Source: Lampropedia aestuarii (GTDB lineage Bacteria > Pseudomonadota > Gammaproteobacteria > Burkholderiales > Burkholderiaceae_C). From it: 64,000 bases of DNA. The stretch is from contig NZ_SSWX01000017.1 in NCBI RefSeq assembly GCF_004803635.1, positions 33,209-97,208 on the forward strand, read 5' to 3'. The notes beneath the pieces were generated by a model, which had not been told where the DNA came from, did no database searches, and saw only the letters and a list, made by a program, of their open reading frames with translations. The position numbers were made by a program, and so were the translations under genes. Position 1 is the first letter of the stretch. Every line of letters begins with the position of its first letter. Below, one piece after another: positions 26,327-34,294 of this stretch.

Positions 26327-29049
26327 TAGGGCACCAAACCCAGCTTGCGGGCAAAGGCCACCGCTTGGGTGCGGTTTCCGGCGTTCAGCTTGGTGTTGAT
26401 ATTGCGCAAATGCGTGCGCACCGTGCTGTCGGAGACAAACAGCTTTTCTGCCATTGCGCTGTTGGAATAGCCCTCGGCCAACAGCGTCAGCACGCGCGCT
26501 TCTTTGCGGGTCAGGGCTTCGAGCAAAATGGCGTCGTTGGCAGCGCTGGGGGCTTCAGGCTCTTCAGGCAGTGGGCCAAAGGCTTGCAGCAAGCGCGCCA
26601 GGTACTCTTGCATGAGTGGGCTGCTATGGTGTTTGTCCTGTTGCAGCGTCTGGTAGCGGCGCACCAGCACGCCCAGCTCCGGGCCTTCGTCCAGCAGCAA
26701 GCGCATAAAACCTTCCTCGGCCAAGGCGCTCAATTGCTGGCCTAGCACCGCCATCGCATTGGTGAGATCGCCTTGTTTGGCCAGTGCCATGCTGCGCAAC
26801 AATTGCAGCAGGTGCATGCGCGGCTGGCGGCGCGTGTGCGTGGCCAGCGCCAGTTGCTCATCAATGCGCTGCAGCGCCAGAGCGGGTTGGCCAAAATGCA
26901 CTTCCCAGCGGGCCATGCCAAGGCCATAGGATTCGGTTTCATGTGCAAACATGCGCTCATGGCTTTCGCGCGCCCAAACCTCGGGCAAATTGGCTTTGAG
27001 CAGCTCGCTCTTGGCCGCCTGCGCATTGCGCTGCAGCGTGTAAAACCGTGCCCGCTCCAGGTTGCCTGCGGCGACAACGCGGGGAATTTTGCGGCGGTGA
27101 CCGACAAACTCCAACTCGGTCAGCAGCGCCAGTGCGGTATCGACATCGCCGCGCCAGAATGCAATGCGCGCGCGCATTGCATGGCTCAGGATCATGTGGT
27201 CAGGCAGGCCAACATCGCGGGCCATTGGCAGGTAAACGTTGAGCAAATGCTCGGCTTGTTCGAGCTGATTGACTTCGTAGACCACATAGGCAAAAAACAC
27301 CCCGGCCCAGGCATTGCCATGCGTGTGGTTGTAGCGCAGTGAATGGGTCGAGTCGACTGCCAGGCGAAACCGCGCAGCCGCTTGGCGCAGCCGGCCTTCT
27401 TGCATGTCCAGCAAGCCCTCTGTCGTTTCGGTGTACATGTGCTGGAAGGTGCTGGTGCTGCGGCTTTGCTCGCGCGCCGCTTGCAGCAAGGCGCGCGCTT
27501 CACTGGGCTGGCCCATGATGGTGGTGATGTGCGCCATCGCCGTCAGCAAGGTGTTGTCCGCAAAGTGCAGTCCGGTGGGTGGGCGTTGCAGTGCGCTTTT
27601 GCCCACGGTCTGGCCTTCGGCAGTGCGGTCCTGCATTGCCAGCAGCATTGGCCAAATGCAGTCGGCATGGGCTTCAATCGCCGCATCACCGGCGTGTTGT
27701 TGCAAGGCTTCGCGCAGCATGGTTTCGGCCTGCCACGGGCCATAGGTAAAGCAAATGGCCCAGACGGCGGCCATTTGCAGTTCGGGGCGCTCGTGCAACA
27801 AGCCGCCCGGCAGACTGGCAAACCAGCGCGCCAGCAAGCGCATGCGTCCGCGCTGCAAAAACTCTTCGGCATGTGCGCTCAGCATGTCCAGTCCGTACGG
27901 GAAATCGCCGCCTTCAAACGCGTGGTCAATTGCGGGTACCGGCCGGCCTTGCGCTTCAAACCATGAGGCGGCTGCCAGGTGCAGGCGGGCGGCTTCTTCG
28001 GGCATGCGCGCGTGCAGCTCGCGCTTGAGGTAGTCGGAAAACAGGCTGTGGTAGCGCCAGGCCTGGCGCTCGCTGGCCAGTGGAATGAGAAACAGCGCCG
28101 AGTCATTGAGCCGCTCCAGCAAGGCGTTGCTGTCCAGTCGCGGCAGCAAGGCTGCGCATACTGAGGCATCGAGCTGGCGCAGGATGCTGGTTTTGAGCAG
28201 AAAGTCCTGCATTTCAGGACTTTCGCGGTAGACGACTTCTTCGGCCAGGTAGTCGGCAATGTCGCGGTGAGAGCCAGAGAAGCGTTCGACGAAGGCGGCT
28301 TTGTCAGCCTGGCGGCTGAGCGCCAGCGAAGCCAGCCACAAGGCGGCGACCCAGCCCTCAGTGCGCTCATGCAGGGTTTGCACCAGCGACGGGCTCACGC
28401 CATCGCCGCTGGTTTCGCGCAGAAATTGCTGGGTTTCTTCCAGCGTAAAGCGCAGGCGCTCGCCGTCGAGCTCTTCGAGCATATCGCGGCTGCGCAGTCT
28501 GGCAATGCCCAATTGCGGTAGCGTACGCGTGCCGATGATCAGGTAGCAGCGCCTGGGCAATTGCGCGATGATTTCGCGCACAATGCCCAGCACTGTGTGC
28601 TCGTGCACGTTTTCAAAATCATCCAAAAACAAGGCGTAAGGCGTAGTGGCCTGCTGCCAGGGCAGGGCGGCGTCCAGCGGCGTGGAGCGTTGCTGGTCCC
28701 ACAGGCCCAGGCTGCAGGCAGCGTGATCCAGGCAGTGGCAAAAGCGCGAGGCGTCGTTGTCAGAGCGGTCCAGACTGATCCAGGCCGTGGCAATGCCTTT
28801 GTCTTCCAGCATCAATCGCGCCTGGTTCATGATCGTGCTTTTGCCAAAACCGGCCGGTGCCCGCACCAGAGTCAGCTTGCCTGCGCTGGCGGCAATCAGA
28901 TCCCGCAGACTGGCCCGCAGCACTTGCTTTGAGTGTGCGGCCGGTGGCGCCAATTTGGACTCGGCCCAGTAGGTGGCCGGGTGCAGACGAGTTGACACTG
29001 TGGCTGGTGGTGACGCGGACGGCGTGGGCAGTTCGGGGGTGGCTGGCAC
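26326..29049 (-). CDS. MalT/AlkS-type LuxR-family transcriptional regulator
   Basis: A 907-residue STAND regulator. The N-terminal NTPase has Walker A RAPAGFGKST (around residues 62-71). A long helical TPR-like middle follows, and the C-terminal LuxR HTH reads LTRKEARVLTLLAEGYSNSAMAEKLFVSDSTVRTHLRNI. MalT-type proteins bind an inducer and ATP, multimerise and activate catabolic operons. The start is GTG at 29047-29049 with AAGGA at 7-bp spacing. It lies in the middle of the acyl-CoA island and is the only regulator inside it, so it is the leading candidate activator. I cannot show that it reads the TCGTCGnnnCAGACGA sites. Its stop codon falls at the edge of a dispersed repeat. Confidence 0.88.
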   Translation of the reverse strand: MPATPELPTPSASPPATVSTRLHPATYWAESKLAPPAAHSKQVLRASLRDLIAASAGKLTLVRAPAGFGKSTIMNQARLMLEDKGIATAWISLDRSDNDASRFCHCLDHAACSLGLWDQQRSTPLDAALPWQQATTPYALFLDDFENVHEHTVLGIVREIIAQLPRRCYLIIGTRTLPQLGIARLRSRDMLEELDGERLRFTLEETQQFLRETSGDGVSPSLVQTLHERTEGWVAALWLASLALSRQADKAAFVERFSGSHRDIADYLAEEVVYRESPEMQDFLLKTSILRQLDASVCAALLPRLDSNALLERLNDSALFLIPLASERQAWRYHSLFSDYLKRELHARMPEEAARLHLAAASWFEAQGRPVPAIDHAFEGGDFPYGLDMLSAHAEEFLQRGRMRLLARWFASLPGGLLHERPELQMAAVWAICFTYGPWQAETMLREALQQHAGDAAIEAHADCIWPMLLAMQDRTAEGQTVGKSALQRPPTGLHFADNTLLTAMAHITTIMGQPSEARALLQAAREQSRSTSTFQHMYTETTEGLLDMQEGRLRQAAARFRLAVDSTHSLRYNHTHGNAWAGVFFAYVVYEVNQLEQAEHLLNVYLPMARDVGLPDHMILSHAMRARIAFWRGDVDTALALLTELEFVGHRRKIPRVVAAGNLERARFYTLQRNAQAAKSELLKANLPEVWARESHERMFAHETESYGLGMARWEVHFGQPALALQRIDEQLALATHTRRQPRMHLLQLLRSMALAKQGDLTNAMAVLGQQLSALAEEGFMRLLLDEGPELGVLVRRYQTLQQDKHHSSPLMQEYLARLLQAFGPLPEEPEAPSAANDAILLEALTRKEARVLTLLAEGYSNSAMAEKLFVSDSTVRTHLRNINTKLNAGNRTQAVAFARKLGLVP

Positions 29050-29368
29050 AGAAGCATCCTTGAAAGATCACTGCTTAAAACGTGTTTGCGATCTTTTTGC
29101 AGTCGCGCAAGGCACACAAAAGCGGCAGTGCAAGGTGCCTGTTGCAGCTCATACGTCTATATGAACACAACGGGCAACGCCGCAATGCGTTTTTTGAGCA
29201 CCAACGCGGCTGCGTGTAGATGGTGAACACGTTCTAAGGCGCTAGGGGCAGCAGGCGGGCATGTGGCTCGGTGCTGCATTCTCGCATTCTGTGCGCCGCT
29301 ATTCAGTCGAGTGCATGACAGCGCTGTAGAGCGTGTGCGGCATTACGCGATTTTGCGCGTGTGCGGCA
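29050..29368. other. Noncoding gap with repeat element and tandem duplication
   Basis: The gap separates two minus-strand genes. It contains the dispersed element at 29076-29237 and part of the 26-bp tandem repeat starting at 29331. The LuxR-gene promoter should lie close to or within the element. No gene is seen. Confidence 0.6.
29076..29237. repeat. Dispersed element, variant with TGAACACGTTCT end
   Basis: The right end is GTGAACACGTTCTAAG (29223-29238) and the left end TTAAAACGTGTTTGCGATC is its imperfect inverted partner. The interior shares ACAACGGGCAACGCCGCAATGCG, CCAACGCGGCTGCGTG and CTTTTTGCAGTCGCGCAAGGCAC-type segments with the other copies. It lies immediately upstream of the LuxR gene. 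Confidence 0.7.
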
Positions 29369-29390
29369 TTACGCGATTTTGCGCGTGTGG
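29331..29390. repeat. 26-bp tandem duplication spanning the ligase stop codon
   Basis: Two perfect 26-bp units (29331-29356 and 29357-29382), each beginning GCGTGTGCGGCATTACGCG, are followed by a partial third. The TAA of the minus-strand ligase lies in the second unit (29369-29371). Confidence 0.8.
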
Positions 29391-30931
29391 TTCGCCCAAT
29401 AAGGCGCACGCAGCTGGAATTTTTGCAGCTTGCCTGCGGCTGACAAAGGCAACTCGCTGCGAAACTCGACGCTGCGCGGGCATTTGTAGCTGGCGATCAG
29501 GGTTTTGCAATGGGTGATTACTTGCTCTTCGGTCAGCTCATGGCCAGGGCGCAACTGGATTACCGCATGCACACTCTCACCGTAGACGGCATCTGGGATG
29601 CCGATTACGGCCGACATCAGCACGGCCGGTAGTTCGGCCAGCGCATTTTCGACTTCGGCCGAATAGACGTTTTCACCTCCGGTGATGATCATGTCTTTGA
29701 CGCGGTCGACCACATAGAGGTAGCCGGCTTCGTCCTGGTAGGCGCCATCGCCGGTGTGCATCCAGCCCTGTGCCAAACTGCTGGCCGTGGCCGCTGGCTG
29801 ATTCCAGTAGCCTTGCATCACATGCGGGCCGCGCACTTGTAGCTCGCCAACCTGGCCGCGTGGCAATTCCTGGTTTTCAGTATCGGCAATGCGCACATGT
29901 GAGATGGCCACTGGCCGCCCGGCTGAGCGCAGGCGCGCCGGCTGGCCTGCTTGGGGCAAGTGGTCTTCGTGCGCGAGGATGCTGGTGACCGGCGCGCACT
30001 CGGTCATGCCGTAGGCCTGGTAAAAACGCGCATTCGTGAACGCGCGCATTGCTTGCAGCAGCAGGCTCTCATCAATCGCTGCTGCGCCATAAATCAGCGT
30101 GGCGATGCTGCCCATGTCGTGCTGGGCAAACTCGGGGTGTTCCATCAGCATTTTGAGCATCGTCGGCACCAGGAACATTTCGGTGGCACGCTGTGTGGTG
30201 ATGGCCTGCAAGACGGTTTGCGGGTTGAACATGGGCAGCATCACCAGCGTGCTTAAGCTGTGCAGGCTTTGCAATACCATACCCCAGCCCCCAATATGGA
30301 AAATGGGCGCGCACACTAGCGCAATGGCGCTACTGGAGCGTGGCACGGCAATCAGCACGCTCAGCGCATTGCTGAGCAGGTTGCGGTGGCTGAGCATCAC
30401 GCCCTTTGGCTTGCCGGTCGTGCCGCCGGTGTACATGATGGCTGCCAGGTCATCGCCTTGGCGCTGCGCGTCGGCCGCTGGGCTTGCGCCAGCCAATAGC
30501 TCTTCGTAGCTCGGCAGATCTGGTGGTGCTGTGCCATTGCCTGCATAAATGACGGTGCGCAGTGCGCGTGAATGTTGGCGGATCTCGGGCAATAGCGGCA
30601 GAAATTGGTCATCTACCAGCAAGACCTGGGTGTCGCAGTCGTCCAGCGAATAAGCGATTTCTCGTGCGCTCCAGCGGATGTTGACCGGGTTGACGACTGC
30701 GCCTGCCCACCATGTGCCAAAGTAAAACTCGACAAAACGGTGAGAATTGAGTGCCAGCATGCCAACGCGGTCATTCGCGCCAACGCCATGCTGGTGCAGC
30801 ACTTGCGCGAGTTTGGCTACGCGCTGCGTGAACGCTTCGTAGCTGAAGTCCTGGCCAGCATAATGCAGTGCGCGTTGCTGTGGGCATTGCGAGGCGGCTT
30901 TGTGCAGAATCAAAGTGAGTTGCAGGTCCAT
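29369..30931 (-). CDS. AMP-forming acyl-CoA ligase (second)
   Basis: A 520-residue ligase with ATP motif YTGGTTGKPKGV, the adenylation motif YQAYGMTECAP, and GWMHTGDGAYQ and DRVKDMIITGGENVYSAEVE. The C-terminal catalytic lysine region is present (LPLSAAGKLQKFQLR). The start at 30931 (MDLQLTL) is chosen because it gives the standard N-terminus and follows GAGG; a longer upstream reading would overlap the SDR gene. It is third in the minus-strand set NTF2-like, SDR, ligase. It belongs to a different subfamily from the DmdB-like ligase, so the pathway may activate two acids, for example the substrate and a shortened product. The C-terminal codons fall in a tandem duplication. Confidence 0.87.
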   Translation of the reverse strand: MDLQLTLILHKAASQCPQQRALHYAGQDFSYEAFTQRVAKLAQVLHQHGVGANDRVGMLALNSHRFVEFYFGTWWAGAVVNPVNIRWSAREIAYSLDDCDTQVLLVDDQFLPLLPEIRQHSRALRTVIYAGNGTAPPDLPSYEELLAGASPAADAQRQGDDLAAIMYTGGTTGKPKGVMLSHRNLLSNALSVLIAVPRSSSAIALVCAPIFHIGGWGMVLQSLHSLSTLVMLPMFNPQTVLQAITTQRATEMFLVPTMLKMLMEHPEFAQHDMGSIATLIYGAAAIDESLLLQAMRAFTNARFYQAYGMTECAPVTSILAHEDHLPQAGQPARLRSAGRPVAISHVRIADTENQELPRGQVGELQVRGPHVMQGYWNQPAATASSLAQGWMHTGDGAYQDEAGYLYVVDRVKDMIITGGENVYSAEVENALAELPAVLMSAVIGIPDAVYGESVHAVIQLRPGHELTEEQVITHCKTLIASYKCPRSVEFRSELPLSAAGKLQKFQLRAPYWANHTRKIA

Positions 30932-30978
30932 GAAACGGGTCCTCAAAGTATGGGATAACTGGGTGTGGGGTTTGGTGG

Positions 30979-31773
30979 TTAGGCAGGGGGGCGCATTGCG
31001 GCTGTAATGGCGCTCGAGCCCCCCAAGGCGAGACCTCCATCGACGGGCAAGACCACGCCATTGATGTAGGACGCTTGTGATGAGCAGAGCCACATGGCGG
31101 CCTGGGCGATGTCTTGCAAAGTGCCCAAGCGCTGCAATGGCACGGCTTCGGTCCAGGCTTGTAGCGAGGCTGCATGGGGGGCCAGTCTGGCCATGCCTTC
31201 GGTGCCTGCAATTGGGCCGGGTGCGATCGAGTTCACGCGCACCCCACTTGGCCCCCATTCCAGTGCAGTCGTGCGGGTGATCTGGTCAATGCCGGCTTTG
31301 GCCGCGCAGACATGCACCTGCATGGGCATCGGCAACCAGCTTTGCGCGGCGCTGATGTTCAACACCGCAGCGCCGGGCTTGCGCAGATGCGGCCAGGCTG
31401 CGCGCAATACATTGAACGTGCCTTGCAGGTCAATCTCCATGACGGTTCTGAAACCGTTGGCTGACAAGTTGGCCGCAGCGGCAAGAAAGTTGCCGGCTGC
31501 GCCCGAGACCAGCACATCGATCGCCCCATGGGCTGCGGCCGCTTGCGCCAACGCGGCGGCAACCGCATCGTATTGCCGTACATCGGCTGCAAAGCCGCTG
31601 ACGGCTGCGGCGCCCGCAGCGCGCAATTGCTGCACTGCCGCTTCAATGTTGTCCGGGTTGCGACTGAGGATGCTGACGCGGGCGCCGCTCTGCGCAAAGG
31701 CCGTTGCAATCCCCAGATTGATGCCACTGCTGCCGCCTGCAACGAACAGGTGTTTGCCTGCAAATTCCTGCAT
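30979..31773 (-). CDS. SDR of the peroxisomal 2,4-dienoyl-CoA reductase type
   Basis: A 264-residue short-chain dehydrogenase. The cofactor motif is GGSSGINLGIA. The usual YxxxK is replaced: the segment reads QVHVCAAKAGIDQ, with valine at the tyrosine position. The following ALEWGPSGVRVNSIAPGPIAGTEGMARL closely matches peroxisomal 2,4-dienoyl-CoA reductases, in which the tyrosine is also absent, so the change is a family trait and not damage. The predicted reaction is NADPH reduction of 2,4-dienoyl-CoA to 3-enoyl-CoA, needed for unsaturated chains. The start at 31773 has AAGGAG. It lies 23 bp after the NTF2-like gene and 47 bp before the second ligase. Confidence 0.85.
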   Translation of the reverse strand: MQEFAGKHLFVAGGSSGINLGIATAFAQSGARVSILSRNPDNIEAAVQQLRAAGAAAVSGFAADVRQYDAVAAALAQAAAAHGAIDVLVSGAAGNFLAAAANLSANGFRTVMEIDLQGTFNVLRAAWPHLRKPGAAVLNISAAQSWLPMPMQVHVCAAKAGIDQITRTTALEWGPSGVRVNSIAPGPIAGTEGMARLAPHAASLQAWTEAVPLQRLGTLQDIAQAAMWLCSSQASYINGVVLPVDGGLALGGSSAITAAMRPPA

Positions 31774-31796
31774 AAAGCTCCTTGAAGGGGCGCGCT

Positions 31797-32195
31797 TTAA
31801 GGCTGTGCGCTCGGTGGTGCGGTGAGTTGCGCGCCCATGTGCGCAACCAGCGTTTGCAGTGCTTTGAGGGGGCGCACCATCACAGTAAAACGGGTGATGC
31901 GGCCATCCGTATCCCAGTCGATCAGGTCGACACCGTTGATGGCGATGCCATCGATCTGGGCGGTGAACTCCAGCACCGCCGATTGCGCACCCCGCCATTC
32001 GCGCTCGTAGCGAAACTGTGCAGGTCCCAGCACGGCCAAGGCCGCCAGCAAATACTGCTGTGTTTTGGCTACGCCCACTTGCGGTGTGTGCATCGCAGGG
32101 GACTGGAACACCACATCAGTGTGCAACAGCGCACGCAGTTGATCGGCATCGCGGTTGCGCACTATCTCGTGCCACTGGGCAATCGGGTCGGTCAT
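31797..32195 (-). CDS. NTF2/SnoaL-like protein
   Basis: A 132-residue protein of the NTF2-like cone fold: MTDPIAQWHEIVRNRDADQLRALLHTDVVF, then PQVGVAKTQQYL and DWDTDGRITRFTVMVRPLKAL. The family includes steroid isomerases, cyclases and noncatalytic proteins, so function is open. The start at 32195 follows AGGAG; a longer reading to 32336 would run through the operator at 32307. It is the first gene of the minus-strand NTF2-SDR-ligase operon. A role in isomerising an unsaturated or cyclic intermediate is possible but inferred only from its neighbours. Confidence 0.78.
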   Translation of the reverse strand: MTDPIAQWHEIVRNRDADQLRALLHTDVVFQSPAMHTPQVGVAKTQQYLLAALAVLGPAQFRYEREWRGAQSAVLEFTAQIDGIAINGVDLIDWDTDGRITRFTVMVRPLKALQTLVAHMGAQLTAPPSAQP

Positions 32196-32306
32196 GGTGT
32201 GTCTCCTAAGGCTTGTCGTTGTTGCCTGCAGCCGCCCTCTGGTGCAGTGCGTGCTGCAAGGTGGGTATCTGATGATTGAATGTAGTGGGCCGCAGCGTGG
32301 CTGGAA

Positions 32307-32322
32307 TCGTCGTAACAGACGA
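32307..32322. promoter_or_regulatory. Island operator copy C: TCGTC-GTAACA-GACGA
   Basis: The palindrome extends to 9-bp arms, GGAATCGTC (32303-32311) and GACGATTCC (32318-32326). It lies 111 bp upstream of the NTF2-like start at 32195 and downstream of the hydratase stop. Confidence 0.7.
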
Positions 32323-32354
32323 TTCCAAAGGCGCACAGTGCGGCGTAGCCGGTG

Positions 32355-33176
32355 TCAGCGGCCGGTAAACACCGGTGCTCTTTTTTCTGCAAAGGCGCGC
32401 ATGCCTTCGGCGCAGTCCTGCGTTAGCAAACCCAGAATCTGCGCGCGGTTTTCCAGCTCTATGGCCTCGTCCAGGCTGGAGGCATCCAGCGAGCGCCACA
32501 TGATTTGTTTGGTGTGCTTGGTCGCAAACGGACTGTTGGAGAGAACCATTTGCGCACGCTCCAGGCACAGCTGCTCCAGCGTTTCAGGCGCGGTGAGTGC
32601 GGCCACCAGGCCACAGCGCTCGGCTTCTTCGGCCAGCACCGGGCGGCCAGTCAGCATGATGTCGAATGCACGCGTGCTGCCGACGGTGCGCGGCAAGTGG
32701 TAGCTGATGCCGCATTCACCGGCGCTCAAGCCAATTTTGATGGCCCCGACATGGAAGCTCGCAGCATGGCTGGCATAGCGAATATCAGCGGCCAGCGCCA
32801 GACCAAAACCAGCTCCAACGGCCGCGCCATGTACGCCAGCGATGATGGTTTTGTCCGAGCGCCTCAAACGCTGCATCAGGCTCGCAAAGGTTTCTTGTAG
32901 CGCATAGGCCTGCGTAACATCGGTGTGCATCTGGCCTTGCGCATCGAGCATGGATTGGATGTCCAAGCCTGCGCAAAAGCCCGCGCCATTGGCCGTAAAC
33001 AGCACGACACGAATCGCGTCTGCGGCCAGCACCGGGTCCAGTAATTGGTGCAGCGCCTGCATGTCGCACAGCCGCAAGGCATTGCGTTGCCTGGGGCGAT
33101 TGAGGGTGATGTGGGCCAAGCCGGGCACTGGGTAGTGCAATACACAGCTGTCGTGCTTGGCGGTGTGGTCGGTCAT
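32355..33176 (-). CDS. Enoyl-CoA hydratase/isomerase
   Basis: A crotonase-family protein of 273 residues. The oxyanion hole segments are GAGFCAGLDI and HGAAVGAGFGLALAADI. The active-site loop is IGLSAGECGISYHLPR, with a glutamate at the hydratase position. It should hydrate a 2-enoyl-CoA or isomerise 3-enoyl-CoA. The start at 33176 has AGGAG at 8 bp; the ATG two codons earlier is only 2 bp from it. It is divergent from the SDR at 33385 and shares with it a region containing operator copy B. Together with the PaaG-like enzyme it gives the island two crotonase-type enzymes, as expected for unsaturated substrates. Confidence 0.87.
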   Translation of the reverse strand: MTDHTAKHDSCVLHYPVPGLAHITLNRPRQRNALRLCDMQALHQLLDPVLAADAIRVVLFTANGAGFCAGLDIQSMLDAQGQMHTDVTQAYALQETFASLMQRLRRSDKTIIAGVHGAAVGAGFGLALAADIRYASHAASFHVGAIKIGLSAGECGISYHLPRTVGSTRAFDIMLTGRPVLAEEAERCGLVAALTAPETLEQLCLERAQMVLSNSPFATKHTKQIMWRSLDASSLDEAIELENRAQILGLLTQDCAEGMRAFAEKRAPVFTGR

Positions 33177-33264
33177 GCGCATCTCTCCTGCGTAGGGGCT
33201 GGTGTTTTTCTTCAGGCCAGCATAACCAGCGCAGCGCGCGAGGGCAATTCGGGTGGGCTTGATT

Positions 33265-33280
33265 TCGTCGTTTCAGACGA
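33265..33280. promoter_or_regulatory. Island operator copy B: TCGTC-GTTTCA-GACGA
   Basis: The 16-bp palindrome lies between two divergent catabolic genes, 89 bp from the hydratase start and 105 bp from the SDR start, so one site could control both. Confidence 0.7.
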
Positions 33281-33384
33281 TGCCGCGGGCTTAAGGCGCT
33301 CTCTACACTTTCAAACTATGCACAGTGCCGAGCGGTGCTGCACGGGCAGACCAACACCACGGCAATACAACAAAGGAGTGCTGC

Positions 33385-34167
33385 ATGCAATTGGATCACA
33401 GTGTTGCGGCCGTCGTGACTGGCGGCGCTTCTGGACTGGGCGCGGCGATGGCGCGGCGATTGGCTCGCCACGGCGTCAAAGTCGCTATTTTTGACTTCAA
33501 CGAAACGGCCGGAGAAGCCCTGGCCAAAGAGTTGGGAGGGGTGTTCTGCAAGGTCGATGTGACCTCTGAAGAGCAGGTCGATGCCGGCTTTGCCAAAGCC
33601 CGCCAAGCCCATGGGCAAGAGCGGGTGCTGGTCAATTGCGCCGGTACCGGCAATGCAGTGAAAACCGCCAGCCGCGACAAGGCAACAGGCGAGGTTCGGC
33701 ATTTCCCGCTGGCCAATTTCGACCGCATCATTCAGATCAACCTGGTTGGCACTTTCCGCTGCATTGCCAAATCCGCCGCAGGCATGCTGGCGCTTGAACC
33801 CTTGCAGGACGGTGAGCGCGGCGCGATTGTCAATACCGCCTCGGTGGCTGCGCAAGATGGGCAAATGGGCCAGGCGGCGTACTCGGCCTCTAAGGCAGGT
33901 GTGGTCGGCATTACTTTGCCCATTGCACGTGATTTGATGGCCGAGGGCATCCGCGTCAACACCATCATGCCCGGCATTTTCAATACACCACTGATGCAGG
34001 CCGCGCCCGATGCGGTGAAGGAGGCGTTGGCCGCTTCCGTGCCATTTCCCAAACGCTTGGGTGCCCCCGATGAATTTGCGCAATTGGCCGAATTGATGAT
34101 CACCAACGGCTATTTCAATGGCGAGAGCGTGCGCCTCGATGGTGCGATTCGGATGGCGCCGCGTTGA
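33385..34167 (+). CDS. 3-hydroxyacyl-CoA dehydrogenase, HSD10-type SDR
   Basis: A 260-residue SDR with NAD motif GGASGLGAA, followed by DFNETAGE (an Asp that selects NAD), NTASVAAQDGQMGQAAYSASK carrying Ser, Tyr and Lys of the catalytic site, and RVNTIMPGIFNTPLM. This pattern is typical of type II 3-hydroxyacyl-CoA dehydrogenase (HSD17B10), which in isoleucine breakdown acts on 2-methyl-3-hydroxyacyl-CoA. The start at 33385 follows AAAGGAG. It supplies the dehydrogenase step between hydratase and thiolase in the island. A strong hairpin terminator follows at 34215. Confidence 0.88.
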   Translation: MQLDHSVAAVVTGGASGLGAAMARRLARHGVKVAIFDFNETAGEALAKELGGVFCKVDVTSEEQVDAGFAKARQAHGQERVLVNCAGTGNAVKTASRDKATGEVRHFPLANFDRIIQINLVGTFRCIAKSAAGMLALEPLQDGERGAIVNTASVAAQDGQMGQAAYSASKAGVVGITLPIARDLMAEGIRVNTIMPGIFNTPLMQAAPDAVKEALAASVPFPKRLGAPDEFAQLAELMITNGYFNGESVRLDGAIRMAPR

Positions 34168-34214
34168 TGCTGCGCTTGGCGACAAGCACTTGTAGCTATT
34201 TGTCATGACCGCTT

Positions 34215-34246
34215 GGATAACGCCGCTTTTGCGGCGTTTATCTTTT
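34215..34246 (+). terminator. Rho-independent terminator
   Basis: AACGCCGC (34219-34226) pairs with GCGGCGTT (34231-34238) around TTTT and is followed by TATCTTTTT. It ends the HSD10-like gene and separates the catabolic island from the convergent TetR gene. Confidence 0.85.
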
Positions 34247-34294
34247 TAGGCGCGTAGCATGGCAGCAGCTGGTGCAGTTAGCGCCTACACGTTC

